Assembly (NCBI GenBank): GCA_030524105.1
Contig: JAUNHE010000006.1
Span: forward strand, 124,001-188,000
Direction of reading: 5' to 3'
Source of the DNA: Rothia sp. (in: high G+C Gram-positive bacteria)
GTDB taxonomy: Bacteria; Actinomycetota; Actinomycetes; Actinomycetales; Micrococcaceae
DNA length: 64,000 bases
This document shows, piece by piece, positions 30,753-43,993 of this stretch (positions are counted from its first letter, which is position 1; the number at the start of each line of letters is the position of its first letter). A program made the position numbers and the translations under genes. Under the pieces are notes generated by a model. The model searched no databases, was not told the DNA's origin, and saw nothing but the letters and a program-made list of their open reading frames with translations.

Positions 30753-33415
30753 TAGTTACCTCCGTGTGCGTTCTTATCTGTGCTGTCCACTAAAGCAGAT
30801 TTTTGCTGGTGTTGACCGTGTTCTAACGGTACTCCATTTTCCGAAACTACGCTTGCTTCAACAAGATTTTTGCCGGCCGTATCTTCTGTAGTTTTTTCCT
30901 TGGCAGCATCCTCAAGATCTTTCTCTAGCTGCCTATCCTGGTTCCGGGCAAGACCAACTATATGATCACCCTTGCCAGGCTTGGCAAAAATAACCCCCAT
31001 CGTATCTCTACCCTTAGCTGGCACTTCTGCCACAGAGGTTCGTACAACCTTACCTGATTGCATAACAACTAGCACTTCATCGTCGTCTTCGACAATAAGA
31101 CCACCTACAAGATCTCCTCGATCTTCCGCTAGTTTTGCTACTTTAATACCTAATCCGCCCCGGCCTTGAACCCGGTATTCACTAACCTTAGAGCGTTTAG
31201 CGTAGCCACCTTCGGTAACCACAAATACAAAGGATTCATTGCTGACAACATTCATACTCAGCAGCTCGTCCTGCTCCCTAAATTTCATGCCGGCAACACC
31301 GGATGTTGCCCGGCCCATGGGCCGCAGAGCTTCATCACTGGCTGTAAATCGCAGTGATTGCCCCTTACGAGAAATAAGCATTAAATCGTCTTCTGCCTCA
31401 GCTAAAACAGCCGACACAAGCTCATCATTTTCACGTAAATTAATGGCGATTACGCCAGAGGTTCTGTTGGTATCGTAATCCGAAAGTCGTGATTTTTTAA
31501 CTAGCCCGTTTTTTGTTGCCAAAACTAAGTAAGTTGCATCGTCGTAAGACTTTAACTCCATTACTCGGGCAATAGTTTCACCGGGTTGGAAGGCTAAGAG
31601 GTTAGCTACATGCTGCCCTTTAGCATCACGACCTGCTTCCATCAGCTCATATGCCTTAGTTCGGTAAACTCGACCCATATTGGTAAAGAAAAGAATCCAA
31701 TTATGGGTAGTTGTCACAAAGAATTGTTCCACCACATCGTCACCGCGTAAGGTTGCACCTTTAATTCCCTTACCACCGCGGTGCTGTGAGCGGTACTGAT
31801 CGGAACGAGTCCGTTTAATATAACCACCTCTGGTGATGGTTACAACCATCTCTTCTTCTGGAATGAGATCTTCCATGGACATATCGCCATCAAAACCCAT
31901 CAGAATCTTGGTTCGACGCTCATCCCCAAAACGATTAACAATTTCAGCTAGTTCTTCCGAGATTATTCCACGCTGTAAATCTTCAGAACCAATGATCTGC
32001 TGATAGTGCTCTATCAACTTCATCAATTCATCGTGACGATCCTGGATCTTTTGCCGCTCTAAGGCAGCCAACCTCCGCAGCTGCATATTAAGGATTGCCT
32101 GAGCCTGTTCCTCATCTATGTTAAGCAGCTCCATTAAACCCGTGCGTGCATGATCTGCAGTTGGGGAGCGCCTAATGAGGGCAATCACCTCATCCAAAGC
32201 ATCCAGAGCCTTAAGCAGACCCCGCAAAATATGTGCTTCAGACTCAGCCTGGCGCAACCTATACTGTGTTCTGCGAACAATGACTTCCATCTGATGGTTT
32301 ACCCAGTGACGGATAAAGGCATCAAGGGAAAGAGTTCTTGGTACTCCATCAACGATGGCAAGCATATTAGCCGAGAAGTTCTCCTGCAGCTGGGTGTGCT
32401 TATAAAGGTTGTTGAGCACTACCTTTGCAACTGCATCTCGTTTTAATACAATCACCAGTCGTTGACCGGTACGTCCGGAGGTTTCATCGCGTAAGTCTGC
32501 AATACCGGTAATCTTGCCATCTTTAACAAGATCTGCAATTTTAATAGCTAGATTATCGGGGTTAGCTTGGTAGGGGAGCTCAGTAACAACAAGGCAGGTT
32601 CTCCCCTGGATCTCTTCAACATTGACCACTGCCCGCATGGTAATAGAACCCCGACCGGTACGGTATGCATCTGCAATACCCTTATGGCCAAGAATGGTTG
32701 CACCCGTTGGAAAATCTGGTCCTTTAATCCTCTGAATTAATGCCTCTAGCAATTCTTCATTGCTGGCCTCTGGATTTTTAAGGAACCATTCAACGCCCTC
32801 AGCAACCTCGCGTAAATTATGCGGCGGAATATTGGTTGCCATACCAACAGCAATGCCAGAAGATCCATTGATAAGCAGGTTAGGAATACGGGAAGGTAAG
32901 ACGGTTGGTTCCTGGTTTTTACCATCATAATTATCCTGAAAATCAACGGTATCTTCATGGATATCTCTAACCATTTCCATGGCAATTGCGGACATTTTAG
33001 TTTCGGTGTACCTGGGTGCGGCCGCCCCATCATTACCCGGTGAACCAAAGTTACCTTGTCCCAGTGCCAGCGGATAACGCATAATCCAACTTTGGATAAG
33101 ACGGACCAAGGTATCGTAAATGGCAGAGTCTCCGTGTGGATGGTACTGCCCCATGACCTCGCCAACAACACGGGCACATTTATTAAAAGAGCGATCAGGA
33201 CGGTAGCCACCGTCATACATGGCATAAATAACCCGGCGATGTACAGGCTTAAGGCCGTCCCGTACATCCGGTAGAGCCCTGCCAATGATGACGGCCATGG
33301 CATAGTCAAGATAAGAACGTTCCATTTCGGATCGTAAATCTACCCTGTTGATACGTCCGTGAATTTTATCTATCTGGTCTGAACTGTTACTATCGTTATT
33401 TATTTCATCGCTCAT
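30752..33415 (-). CDS. gyrA: DNA gyrase subunit A
   Basis: This 887-residue protein starts with a helix-turn-helix region containing the quinolone-resistance segment ([17 protein letters not shown]). The catalytic Tyr lies in [11 protein letters not shown], and the six-bladed C-terminal beta-pinwheel has the GyrA box variant [10 protein letters not shown] polar tail of about 60 residues follows the pinwheel. With GyrB it introduces negative supercoils. It follows gyrB by 66 bases. Confidence 0.98.
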   Translation of the reverse strand: MSDEINNDSNSSDQIDKIHGRINRVDLRSEMERSYLDYAMAVIIGRALPDVRDGLKPVHRRVIYAMYDGGYRPDRSFNKCARVVGEVMGQYHPHGDSAIYDTLVRLIQSWIMRYPLALGQGNFGSPGNDGAAAPRYTETKMSAIAMEMVRDIHEDTVDFQDNYDGKNQEPTVLPSRIPNLLINGSSGIAVGMATNIPPHNLREVAEGVEWFLKNPEASNEELLEALIQRIKGPDFPTGATILGHKGIADAYRTGRGSITMRAVVNVEEIQGRTCLVVTELPYQANPDNLAIKIADLVKDGKITGIADLRDETSGRTGQRLVIVLKRDAVAKVVLNNLYKHTQLQENFSANMLAIVDGVPRTLSLDAFIRHWVNHQMEVIVRRTQYRLRQAESEAHILRGLLKALDALDEVIALIRRSPTADHARTGLMELLNIDEEQAQAILNMQLRRLAALERQKIQDRHDELMKLIEHYQQIIGSEDLQRGIISEELAEIVNRFGDERRTKILMGFDGDMSMEDLIPEEEMVVTITRGGYIKRTRSDQYRSQHRGGKGIKGATLRGDDVVEQFFVTTTHNWILFFTNMGRVYRTKAYELMEAGRDAKGQHVANLLAFQPGETIARVMELKSYDDATYLVLATKNGLVKKSRLSDYDTNRTSGVIAINLRENDELVSAVLAEAEDDLMLISRKGQSLRFTASDEALRPMGRATSGVAGMKFREQDELLSMNVVSNESFVFVVTEGGYAKRSKVSEYRVQGRGGLGIKVAKLAEDRGDLVGGLIVEDDDEVLVVMQSGKVVRTSVAEVPAKGRDTMGVIFAKPGKGDHIVGLARNQDRQLEKDLEDAAKEKTTEDTAGKNLVEASVVSENGVPLEHGQHQQKSALVDSTDKNAHGGN

Positions 33416-33481
33416 GTTTTCCCTACCCTTTGATCAGCCTTGAGTTATATTCCTTAACGGGTATGTTTATTGTATTGTCCT

Positions 33482-35865
<2,384 letters not shown>

Positions 35866-36459
35866 CTATCCGTAGGTATCGCGTGGGCCTCTGCCACCTC
35901 GACTGCTTAACTTGCCATGGTTCCAACGAGGGGGCTGGGGTCCATTAATAACCAGATGCGTCACTATTCCTGGCCCAAGTTCTCTTGCAAACATGGCAAG
36001 TATTTCCCCTCTTAAAAGTTTTAGATGAGTTGCCCAAGCGGTACTATCACATCGGACTGTTACCGTGGAGTCATAAAAACTCTCGGGCTGAGCATGCTGA
36101 GCAATTTCTTCTCCCAATAATTGATCCCAGCGAGCCAGCACCGCCGATACTGCAATAGGTTCTTTCCAGCCCCGCCCAACGATCATCATATGAATAACAC
36201 TGCTAAGAGGTTTAGGATCTCTCACTGACTCTCTAGCGCCAGTATAACCTCCTAATACCCTGGGATCTCTTGAAAAATTATAGTAAGGACGGACCTTGCG
36301 GTAACCAGGGTCTTGCCCGACAACAGCAGAAAAATCCCGCAGTATTTTTTTGGCGGCAGCTCCCGTAAGACGTCTTTCACCGCGGGCAGCTGCCGCATAA
36401 CGTAACCTATTGAGCAGAGCAGCGGGGGCATCAACTTCATCCTGATTATATTCATCCAT
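35866..36459 (-). CDS. DUF721/DciA-like protein
   Basis: This 197-residue protein has a C-terminal DUF721 domain (about 85-180): WKEPIAVSAVLARWDQLLGEEIAQHAQPESFYDSTVTVRCDSTAWATHLKLLRGEIL. DUF721 is related to DciA, the ancestral helicase loader. In Actinobacteria the gene nearly always sits between recF and gyrB, as here. A role in loading DnaB is inference from DciA. Confidence 0.92.
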   Translation of the reverse strand: MDEYNQDEVDAPAALLNRLRYAAAARGERRLTGAAAKKILRDFSAVVGQDPGYRKVRPYYNFSRDPRVLGGYTGARESVRDPKPLSSVIHMMIVGRGWKEPIAVSAVLARWDQLLGEEIAQHAQPESFYDSTVTVRCDSTAWATHLKLLRGEILAMFARELGPGIVTHLVINGPQPPRWNHGKLSSRGGRGPRDTYG

Positions 36460-36484
36460 AGAAATATTCTTTAATATCTATATA

Positions 36485-37648
36485 CTACTCATTAGTATAC
36501 TCAGCTCTTCCGGAAGAGACTTGAATATAAGCGGGATCGCCCAATTCAGCGGGAATATCGGAAGGTACTGCAGAAGTTACCAACACTTGTTCAGCCTCAG
36601 AAACCAAACTACCTAATCTACGCCGTCGATCCCTATCTAACTCAGCAAATACATCATCAAGAATTAAGATAGGAGCCAATCCGGGGGAGACTTGATCAGC
36701 ACAGTGAAGATACCAGGATCCTAGCCGCAGAGACAGGGCTAAAGACCAGGTTTCTCCGTGGGAAGCAAAACCCCGAGCTGGCAGGGAACCAAGATCAATA
36801 TTTATCTCGTCTCGATGCGGTCCAACAAGGCTCATACCGCGTTCAATTTCTTCGGCCTGTTTTGTGTGGTATTCATCCAAAAGAGTCGCGATCATCTGTT
36901 CCACATTCAAAGACGCGGCCTGCTTCAAAAAATCACCAGAAAGTAGAGGGAAAACCGTTGATTCATAGCTCAGCTCTACCTGTTTAGAAGCATCTGTTAA
37001 TTCTGCATAGGCTCGCTGAATATGGGGGGACAGCAGCAGCAGGACCTTTAATCTAGCCAGTAAAAGATTGGCCCCAGCCTCCGAAAGCTGCTGATTCCAA
37101 ACCTCTAGTTCTTGTTTTTCCTGTAAGCCATACCGTTTAGTTCGCATTATCTTAAGAAGGGAATTACGCTGGCGCACAAGGCGGTCGTAATCCGAACGGT
37201 AGGCTGCAACCGCTGGACGTAAAGCAACAGCTAAATCATCCAGGTATCTACGTCGAAAAGAAGGGTCCGCCTTGATCAAAGATAAATCTTCAGGAGAAAA
37301 AAGGACTGTCTTACTGATGCCCAAGGCTTCCCTGGCAGCAACCGGTCCGGCCCTATTGATACGTACCCGATTGCTCTGTCCCGGTGTAATCTCAAATTCA
37401 GTAACGGTTTGCTGATTATTTTGTAGTACGCGAGTACGAATGTAGGCATGTTTGGATCCCATTCGTACTAAGGGACCGTCATTGCTGACCCGATGTGATT
37501 TTAGGTTGGCTGTGTAATCTATAGCCTCTACGATGTTGGTTTTTCCAACGCCGTTCGGGCCTAAAAAGACGGTGGCTCCGCTATGCAGAGGTAGATTGAG
37601 CAGGGCATAGGTTCGGTAATTCAGCAATGATACATGATCAATGTACAC
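36485..37648 (-). CDS. recF: DNA replication and repair protein RecF
   Basis: This 387-residue SMC-like ATPase has Walker A FLGPNGVGKTN, a signature segment near MSLVGPHRDEI, and Walker B ILDDVFAELDRDRR. The N-terminus MYIDHVSLLNYRTYALLNL is canonical. It loads RecA at gaps together with RecO/RecR. It follows dnaN by 39 bases. Confidence 0.97.
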   Translation of the reverse strand: MYIDHVSLLNYRTYALLNLPLHSGATVFLGPNGVGKTNIVEAIDYTANLKSHRVSNDGPLVRMGSKHAYIRTRVLQNNQQTVTEFEITPGQSNRVRINRAGPVAAREALGISKTVLFSPEDLSLIKADPSFRRRYLDDLAVALRPAVAAYRSDYDRLVRQRNSLLKIMRTKRYGLQEKQELEVWNQQLSEAGANLLLARLKVLLLLSPHIQRAYAELTDASKQVELSYESTVFPLLSGDFLKQAASLNVEQMIATLLDEYHTKQAEEIERGMSLVGPHRDEINIDLGSLPARGFASHGETWSLALSLRLGSWYLHCADQVSPGLAPILILDDVFAELDRDRRRRLGSLVSEAEQVLVTSAVPSDIPAELGDPAYIQVSSGRAEYTNE

Positions 37649-37687
37649 ACAGACCTCTCCTAGCTAGGTAGGGTATCCCGGTAGCTT

Positions 37688-38812
37688 TTAGTTGGGTAGA
37701 CGAACAGGCATGAGCAGGTAACGATAATTTTTATCGTCGTCTTCACCAATAACTTTTTGACCTGACAAAACAGCAGGTTTTGGGGGAGTGGTGAATGAAA
37801 ATCGTACATAGTCGGTCTCAAAAGTGTTAAGACCTTCTGAAAGATAAATAGGATTAAAAGCAACCGTAATGTCTGATCCTTCAAGATGAGCCTGTAGTGA
37901 TTCTGAAGCTTGAGCATCTTCACCGGTACCGGCATCTAAGGTTACCTGAGATTGGGTAAAGGATAGTCTTACCGGAGTATTACGTTCTGCAACCAGGGAT
38001 ACTCGACGGACAGCTTCTAGCAAATCTGAAGTGCGAACTACAGCATGAATAGGTGTTTCTTCAGGAAAGAGGGAGCGAATTTTAGGGTATTCTCCGTCAA
38101 CAAGCAGGCTAGTTGTTCTTTTATTCTCAGACTCAAATCCAATGAGTTCGTGACTCTCTGCCAGAGCAATATTAAGATCACCAGATCCACCTAAAGTTTT
38201 AGCAACCTCTGCCATAGTTTTTGCTTTGATAAGGGTAGCTGTGGACAGATCTTCTTGAACAGGGTTCCAGGTTAGCTCCCGCATAGCAAGGCGGTAGCGG
38301 TCAGTTGCCAAAAGAGTGATAACTTTGCCTTCAATTTCCATACGAACAGCAGTAAGAATAGGGAGGGTATCATCTTTTGAAGCAGCTACAGCAACTTGAC
38401 TTACCGCACGGGAAAAATCAGAGCCGGCAACGCTACCACAAATTGTAGGCAGGGAAGGTAGCTCCGGATAATCAGCAACAGGCATGGTAGCGAGGTTAAA
38501 GTTAGCCGATCCGCAGCTTAAATGCAGTTTGGCGGCATCAGTTTCGACAAGTACTTGGCTTTGTTTAGGAAGGGACCTACAAATCTCGGCTAGGAGCCTA
38601 CCAGAAACGAGGCTTGTTCCTTCTTCAATGACTTCAGCACTGACATGGAGTTTCGCTGAGGTTTCATAGTCAAAGCTGGCTATTGTAACTTCATCATTTT
38701 CTGCCTTGATTAATAAGCCTGCTAAAACAGGAACCGGTGGGCGTGGTGAAAGCGATCGTGCAGTCCAACCGACTGCGTCAGTAAGGGCTTCTCGATCAAT
38801 GGAAAATTTCAC
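37688..38812 (-). CDS. dnaN: DNA polymerase III beta sliding clamp
   Basis: This 374-residue three-domain clamp starts MKFSIDREALTDAVGWTARSL and ends in the canonical YRYLLMPVRLPN. The middle has ATDRYRLAMREL. Its length matches the family. It is the second gene of the dnaA-dnaN-recF cluster, separated from dnaA by the DnaA-box array. Confidence 0.98.
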   Translation of the reverse strand: MKFSIDREALTDAVGWTARSLSPRPPVPVLAGLLIKAENDEVTIASFDYETSAKLHVSAEVIEEGTSLVSGRLLAEICRSLPKQSQVLVETDAAKLHLSCGSANFNLATMPVADYPELPSLPTICGSVAGSDFSRAVSQVAVAASKDDTLPILTAVRMEIEGKVITLLATDRYRLAMRELTWNPVQEDLSTATLIKAKTMAEVAKTLGGSGDLNIALAESHELIGFESENKRTTSLLVDGEYPKIRSLFPEETPIHAVVRTSDLLEAVRRVSLVAERNTPVRLSFTQSQVTLDAGTGEDAQASESLQAHLEGSDITVAFNPIYLSEGLNTFETDYVRFSFTTPPKPAVLSGQKVIGEDDDKNYRYLLMPVRLPN

Positions 38813-39275
38813 CGGTAACTCCTAAAAATACAAAAATCACGTGGGGATAGCTCGGCTACCCAGTCTACCGGAGAAAAGACCGGTTTGAATCTATTCTTGC
38901 TAGGTGCTTGGGTGCAAGGGGGCCTGCTGGCTCAGAGTCTGGGTAGGAAAATGTTATTTGGCTTTTTTCTCTTAAAGAATCATAGTATTAGTAACAGTTG
39001 TGGATACTGTGGAAAACTGTCTGGATCCCTGTCATAGCAAGGATTTTGGCTGTTGATAAGGTGTGGAAAAAAGCAAATGGTTTAGGGGAGGGGAGTGGAT
39101 AAAAATTTATGTAAATTACAAAATCCACAGGCAGCATCCCTATGTTCACTTAAAATCCACAGATCTAGCTCTTTATCCACAACTTTTATCCACAGCCCTT
39201 TGAGAGAGGATAAATTTCTTATCCACAACCTTATCCACAAGGAGTTTCTCCTAGTAAACTGAGGAATTCTTGAAA
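38813..39275. promoter_or_regulatory. oriC: Replication origin, dnaA-dnaN intergenic DnaA-box array
   Basis: Four perfect TTATCCACA boxes in the same orientation lie at 39173-39181, 39186-39194, 39219-39227 and 39231-39239. Degenerate boxes occur over 39000-39160 (for example AGTGGATAA at 39094-39102). An AT-rich run (38945-39000) with TTTTTTC tracts could serve as unwinding element. The dnaA-dnaN gap is the standard actinobacterial oriC site. Confidence 0.85.
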
Positions 39276-40889
39276 TTACTTCTGCGTGCGCTGTTCCTGT
39301 TTAATCTTGTTGGTAAGTTCAGTCACCTGGTTAAAAATTTGATGCCTCTCAGCCATGAGCTTACGAATCTTGCGGTCTGCATGGATGACAGTTGTATGGT
39401 CTCGACCTCCAAATTCCTGGCCAATTCGAGGCAAAGACATATTGGTCAGTTCTCGTAGCAAGTACATGGCGATCTGCCGGGCAACAACTAAAGTTCTGTT
39501 GCGAGACTTGGACTGTAGATCTTCTAAAGTGACATTGAAGTAGGCTGCTGTAGCTGCTAATACCTGTGGCGCAGTGATTTCTTCTGCTCCATCATCCGTG
39601 ATCAAATCTTTGAGAACCAACTCAGCCAGGGGACGATCTACTTTTTGCTTGTTTAAGGACGCAAAAGCTGTCACCCTGATCAAAGCACCCTCTAATTCGC
39701 GAATATTGGTGGTGATATTAGAGGCAATATATTCCATCACCTCATCCGGGACATCGAGAGATTCGTTCTGAGCCTTCTTCCGCAAAATTGCAATACGTGT
39801 CTCAAGTTCAGGGGGCTGCACATCGGTGATTAGACCCCACTCAAACCGTGAGCGCATCCGTTCTGCAAAACCGGTCAAAAGTTTAGGGGGCATATCGGAC
39901 GTAATGACCACCTGTTTTTGGTGATTATGGAGGGCATTAAAGGTATGGAAGAACTCTTCTTGCGTATGCTCCTTGCCCGCCAAAAACTGGATGTCGTCTA
40001 TAAGGAGCATGTCTACATTGCGGTAGATCTGTTTAAAGGATGAGCCTTCGTCGTCACGGATAGAGTTAATAAAGTCGTTGGTGAACTCCTCCGAATTAAC
40101 GTAGCGAACTCGTAAATCCTGGTACAGGTGCTTAGCATAGTGGCCGATAGCGTGTAACAGATGAGTCTTACCCAGACCTGAATCGCCATAGATAAAGAGT
40201 GGATTATAGGCACTAGCCGGTGTTTCTGAAACAGCAAAGGCAGCAGCATGGGCAAAACGGTTTGACTGGCCAATAACAAAGGTGTCAAAAGTGTATTTTG
40301 GATTTAACCTTGCCGATGATTCCCACATAACATCGTCGTGATCGAGGGTAAGCTCAGCTAAATTATCTTGAATGGAAGCAGCTTCTTGTCTGTCCTTGGT
40401 CTGGCTATGACCTAATTCAGCTTCCAAATCTTCTAAGGACGGAAGCTTGGCATGAGCTGGAGCAGGATTAGAAGGAGCCTGCCCTAGAGTCTGCGATTTT
40501 TTATCCCGGCTATTCCTGGCTGCCAGCAGGGGTGAATCCTGATCGCTATTCTTAGTAGTTCCCTGTTGACTAGCTAAATTATTGTTTTCTTCAGGCTGAT
40601 GTCCTGTATCTGCTGTCAGAGTTTCAAGACTGGTATCAATAACAATAGCAACCGAGGTTCCTTCGCCAAAAGATGCAGCCAAAGCATTTTTAAACTCGAG
40701 GTTTATTCGTGTTTCAAAGACATTTCGGGTGTACTCGTTAGGGACGGCCATCAGGAGGACATTGCCCATATAGGCTTGTGGCTGAGCTAGGCCAATGAAG
40801 CCACCCCAACGCTGGCCGAGACTGTTTCGTAGCAGGTTGATCATGTGATTCCAACGAACCAGAGTCTCGTCATCAAGATTTTCGCCCAT
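39276..40889 (-). CDS. dnaA: Chromosomal replication initiator DnaA
   Basis: This 537-residue protein has domain I at 1-90, a long acidic linker (about 100-205) typical of actinomycetes, AAA+ Walker [16 protein letters not shown] and Walker [14 protein letters not shown]. Domain IV has the DnaA-box-binding signature [15 protein letters not shown]. It starts replication at the adjoining box arrays. Confidence 0.98.
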   Translation of the reverse strand: MGENLDDETLVRWNHMINLLRNSLGQRWGGFIGLAQPQAYMGNVLLMAVPNEYTRNVFETRINLEFKNALAASFGEGTSVAIVIDTSLETLTADTGHQPEENNNLASQQGTTKNSDQDSPLLAARNSRDKKSQTLGQAPSNPAPAHAKLPSLEDLEAELGHSQTKDRQEAASIQDNLAELTLDHDDVMWESSARLNPKYTFDTFVIGQSNRFAHAAAFAVSETPASAYNPLFIYGDSGLGKTHLLHAIGHYAKHLYQDLRVRYVNSEEFTNDFINSIRDDEGSSFKQIYRNVDMLLIDDIQFLAGKEHTQEEFFHTFNALHNHQKQVVITSDMPPKLLTGFAERMRSRFEWGLITDVQPPELETRIAILRKKAQNESLDVPDEVMEYIASNITTNIRELEGALIRVTAFASLNKQKVDRPLAELVLKDLITDDGAEEITAPQVLAATAAYFNVTLEDLQSKSRNRTLVVARQIAMYLLRELTNMSLPRIGQEFGGRDHTTVIHADRKIRKLMAERHQIFNQVTELTNKIKQEQRTQK

Positions 40890-41388
40890 GATACTCCTTG
40901 TGCACAGTTAACGGTGGGTGTTCAATTCTAGACCATAGAAAGAACTTATCCCCAACTTATCCACAGTATTTATCAACAGGCTGGCAATCCTGTGGATAAG
41001 ATGTGGATAGGATGCTGCTATCTGTGTATAACTCGGGAAAAGAGAATTGATTTGCTTGACTTTCCCTTTTTTAGCTGTGAATACTTGTCCATGCTAGCTT
41101 GTGGATAAGCCCAGAGAGACTCTAGCAGCTGCCCTTTAATCCACAGCCTGTGTCAGAGCTTTAATGCACAGGTTGTGATTAAAGACCTAGCAGATAACTA
41201 CTTGACCAAATCCGCTGAATCTCATAGGGTTTTTAACCGTATGTGTGTACTTCGCTACCTTGATCCAGACAGGAATTTTTCTGGGGAAGGGGTTGTTGGG
41301 TACACTCAGGATGAAGTAACAAGCGTCAACCTATTTCTAAACACTGGTGAAGGGTTGCGCCCCTACCAATAGGTTTTGGAGTAACACA
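40890..41388. promoter_or_regulatory. Second DnaA-box array, dnaA-rpmH intergenic region
   Basis: Boxes occur at 40957-40965 (TTATCCACA), 40970-40978 (TTATCAACA), 40991-40999 (TGTGGATAA), 41002-41010 (TGTGGATAG) and 41100-41108 (TGTGGATAA), in both orientations. The region should also hold divergent promoters for dnaA and rpmH. A 65-codon frame at 41175-41372 lacks support. Confidence 0.75.
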
Positions 41389-41526
41389 ATGAGTAAGCGG
41401 ACCTTTCAGCCGAATAACCGCCGCCGTGCCAAGAAGCATGGTTTCCGTCTTCGTATGCGTACCCGTGCCGGTCGTGCGATTCTTTCACATCGTCGTTCTA
41501 AGGGACGCGCTTCGCTATCGGCCTAA
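41389..41526 (+). CDS. rpmH: 50S ribosomal protein L34
   Basis: This is a 45-residue, very basic protein: [20 protein letters not shown] at the start, then [24 protein letters not shown]. This is the full L34 pattern. It begins the rpmH-rnpA-yidD-yidC cluster on the strand opposite to dnaA, 500 bases from it. Confidence 0.97.
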   Translation: MSKRTFQPNNRRRAKKHGFRLRMRTRAGRAILSHRRSKGRASLSA

Positions 41527-41593
41527 GAAATTTTTCTCTCTTTTTTCTCGGTTGGGTTCTGAGAACTTTTAGCCGAACACGAAAGGAGAACAT

Positions 41594-42004
41594 GTGCTGG
41601 CTCAACAGCACCGCATGCGGACAAAAGTCCAATTTATATCGACTACTCGTTCCGGTGCCCGCTCAGGGCGCCGGAACTTAGTTCTATATGCGGATAAATC
41701 GGGTAGCAAGCCTAGCCAAGTTGGATTTATTGTTTCAAAAGCGGTTGGTAAGGCAGTAGTTCGTAACAAGGTCAAAAGACGTCTACGGGAGCTTGCTGCT
41801 CAAGTTATTGGGCAACACCCGCACGGGCTGTATTTAGTGATTCGTGCTCTACCTGCTTCAGCTGAGGCAAGTTGGCAGGAACTTTCTACAGATTTCAATG
41901 CGGCATATGTCGTTGTTCTTGCTAAAATTTCTAAGCAAGACCCAAACATAGCAGTAGCCCAGAGCCCTGAGACTGCAGCCTGTACCCATGGAGAGGAGTT
42001 CTAA
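41594..42004 (+). CDS. rnpA: Ribonuclease P protein component
   Basis: This 136-residue basic protein has the RNR-like signature VGFIVSKAVGKAVVRNKVKRRLREL at about residues 47-71. It is the protein cofactor of the RNase P ribozyme that matures tRNA 5' ends. The start is GTG with AAAGGAG upstream. It overlaps yidD by 17 bases. Confidence 0.96.
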   Translation: MLAQQHRMRTKVQFISTTRSGARSGRRNLVLYADKSGSKPSQVGFIVSKAVGKAVVRNKVKRRLRELAAQVIGQHPHGLYLVIRALPASAEASWQELSTDFNAAYVVVLAKISKQDPNIAVAQSPETAACTHGEEF

Positions 42005-42425
42005 TTCCGTGGGAAGATACTCCCAAGATTTTGATTTAGATACGGATTCTCTTGCTGCTCAGGAGATCTTTCGAACAGCCCCCCATGAGTTTATAAAACC
42101 TGAAAGTTTTTCCGAAGCTCTCTGGACTTTTCCGCAAAATCTTCTGATCGCTTTGCTGAAGATTTACCGTGCCCTTATTTCACCCTTGTACGGTGATGTT
42201 TGCAGGTATTTCCCTAGCTGTTCAGCCTATGCCTTGGAGGCAGCCACTGTCCACGGTGTCCTTCGTGGTCTTTCTTTGACAGTAAGACGCCTTTTACGCT
42301 GTCACCCTTGGGCAACCGGGGGAATTGACCATGTTCCACACGGTAACCGAAGCTTTGCACCCGGTTGCCAGCCAAAAATCATTCTTTTGAATCATCCCTG
42401 CAGTAGTACTACTCGCTCGCACTAG
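41988..42425 (+). CDS. yidD: Membrane protein insertion efficiency factor YidD
   Basis: The core LLIALLKIYRALISPLYGDVCRYFPSCSAYALEAATVHGVLRG...RRLLRCHPWATGGIDHVP is the complete YidD family domain, with its conserved cysteines. An N-terminal extension of about 40 residues precedes it; the true start may be later than the ATG at 41988. It assists YidC. It lies between rnpA and yidC, as in most bacteria. Confidence 0.94.
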   Translation: MERSSNSVGRYSQDFDLDTDSLAAQEIFRTAPHEFIKPESFSEALWTFPQNLLIALLKIYRALISPLYGDVCRYFPSCSAYALEAATVHGVLRGLSLTVRRLLRCHPWATGGIDHVPHGNRSFAPGCQPKIILLNHPCSSTTRSH

Positions 42426-42459
42426 CTAACAGAGCTTTTGCTGAGCCAAGGAGAATACG

Positions 42460-43446
42460 ATGTTTGACATCATCCTCTGGCCCTTTAAGTGGATTGTTTC
42501 CTTAATCCTCTGGGCTTTTCATGGACTCTTTACCAGCATTGGTATGGATCCAGCGTCCGGTATGACTTGGGTACTTGCCATTGTTGGTCTAACCCTCGTG
42601 ATGCGTACCCTTACCATTCCACTTTTTGTCAAGCAGATTAAATCGATGCGAGGCATGCAAGAGCTCCAGCCTGAGCTAGCAAAACTTCAAAAAAAGTATA
42701 AAGGTAAAACGGACCAGCTTTCTCGTCAAGCTATGGCTCAGGAACAGATGGCCCTTTATCGCAAGACGGGTTCGAATCCACTTTCATCCTGTATGCCCAT
42801 TATCGTTCAGATGCCAATTTTCTTTGGGCTTTTTCAAGTTCTTAACGGTGTGCCAACTGCAGCTGAACGGAACGAAGGCATTCTTATGCTTTCGGCAGAC
42901 CTGATTAAACAATTTGATAACGCCTATATTTTTGGTACCGTACCGCTGTTCTCCACGATGATGAAGCCGGGTAACGGCAACCATATGATGACTATTATCG
43001 TGGCGGCTGTACTGGTTGTGCTGATGTCTGCTTCGATGTTCTATTCCCAGAAACAGCTGGGGGCAAAAAATATGTCTGAGGCTGCTAAAGAATCACCGAT
43101 GTATCGCCAGCAGCAGATGATGATCTATATCTTCCCAGTTATCTTTCTTATCTCCGGCATTAATTTTCCCATCGGTGTTTTGGTTTACTGGACTATCTCA
43201 AACTTTTGGTCTGTTGGGCAGCAGTACTGGGTTATCAAAAATAATCCAACACCCGGTTCACAAGCTGAAAAGGAACTCAATGAACGCCGAGCAGCTAAGG
43301 GTCTGCCTCCTGTAGGTAAAACTAAAGAACAGCATGAAAAGGAGCTGGAAGAGGAGCGCCAGCGTGCTCAGCGGGGTCAACGGCAACAGCCGATGAGTAA
43401 AAAACGGCAGAAACAGCAGAAGAAGAAAAAAATAGTTAAAAAATAG
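42460..43446 (+). CDS. yidC: Membrane protein insertase YidC/Oxa1
   Basis: This 328-residue protein has an N-terminal helix, the Oxa1 core (LTLVMRTLTIPLFVKQIKSMRGMQELQPELAKLQKKYKG, then SSCMPIIVQMPIFFGLFQVL) and five TM helices in all. A Lys/Arg/Gln-rich tail of about 60 residues probably contacts the ribosome. It inserts membrane proteins alone or with SecYEG. Confidence 0.96.
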   Translation: MFDIILWPFKWIVSLILWAFHGLFTSIGMDPASGMTWVLAIVGLTLVMRTLTIPLFVKQIKSMRGMQELQPELAKLQKKYKGKTDQLSRQAMAQEQMALYRKTGSNPLSSCMPIIVQMPIFFGLFQVLNGVPTAAERNEGILMLSADLIKQFDNAYIFGTVPLFSTMMKPGNGNHMMTIIVAAVLVVLMSASMFYSQKQLGAKNMSEAAKESPMYRQQQMMIYIFPVIFLISGINFPIGVLVYWTISNFWSVGQQYWVIKNNPTPGSQAEKELNERRAAKGLPPVGKTKEQHEKELEEERQRAQRGQRQQPMSKKRQKQQKKKKIVKK

Positions 43447-43474
43447 TTAATTCATAGCGCAGGAGTAGAGAAGC

Positions 43475-43990
43475 GTGTCTGAAGCAATCGATAAGCCCGA
43501 GATAGAAGAGAACATTGCCCTTTTAGAAGAAGAGGGTGACATAGCTGCTGACTATCTTGAAGAGTTACTGGATATTGCCGATATAGACGGTGATATAGAT
43601 ATTGAAATCCGCAATGGCCGTACCTACCTTTCAGTCATTACCGAAGATGATAGCTATCAGGACTTAAGCAACTTGGTAGGGGAGCGGGGAGAAGTTTTAG
43701 ATTCCCTTCAGGAACTTGTTCGACTCTCGGTATTAGCAGCAACAGGTAACCGTTCTCGCTTGATCCTTGATATTGCAGATTATCGTGCTAACAGGATCAA
43801 AAATCTTGCTCAGATAGCTCAAGAAGCCATTGACAAGGTTAAAGATGGGGCTCAAGAAGTACATCTGGATCCCCTTGGTGCTTATGAAAGAAAATTAGTG
43901 CATGATCTTGTGGCCGAAAATGGACTCTATAGCGAGTCTGAAGGTGAAGGCGCTGACCGACATATCGTTATTTCTATGCCGGAGGCATAA
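43475..43990 (+). CDS. jag: Jag/KhpB RNA-binding protein (KH-R3H)
   Basis: This 171-residue protein has an acidic N-terminus, a KH domain with the GxxG-like loop VGERGEVLDSLQELVRLSV, and a C-terminal R3H domain (RANRIKNLAQIAQEA, then DPLGAYERKLVHDLV). The start is GTG. Its place between yidC and rsmG is conserved. It binds RNA and affects cell-envelope growth in Gram-positives. Confidence 0.94.
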   Translation: MSEAIDKPEIEENIALLEEEGDIAADYLEELLDIADIDGDIDIEIRNGRTYLSVITEDDSYQDLSNLVGERGEVLDSLQELVRLSVLAATGNRSRLILDIADYRANRIKNLAQIAQEAIDKVKDGAQEVHLDPLGAYERKLVHDLVAENGLYSESEGEGADRHIVISMPEA

Positions 43991-43993
43991 ATA

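Noticed and set aside
41175-41372. 65-codon frame between the DnaA boxes and rpmH
   Set aside because: No ribosome site or family resemblance; it lies in the promoter/leader region of rpmH.
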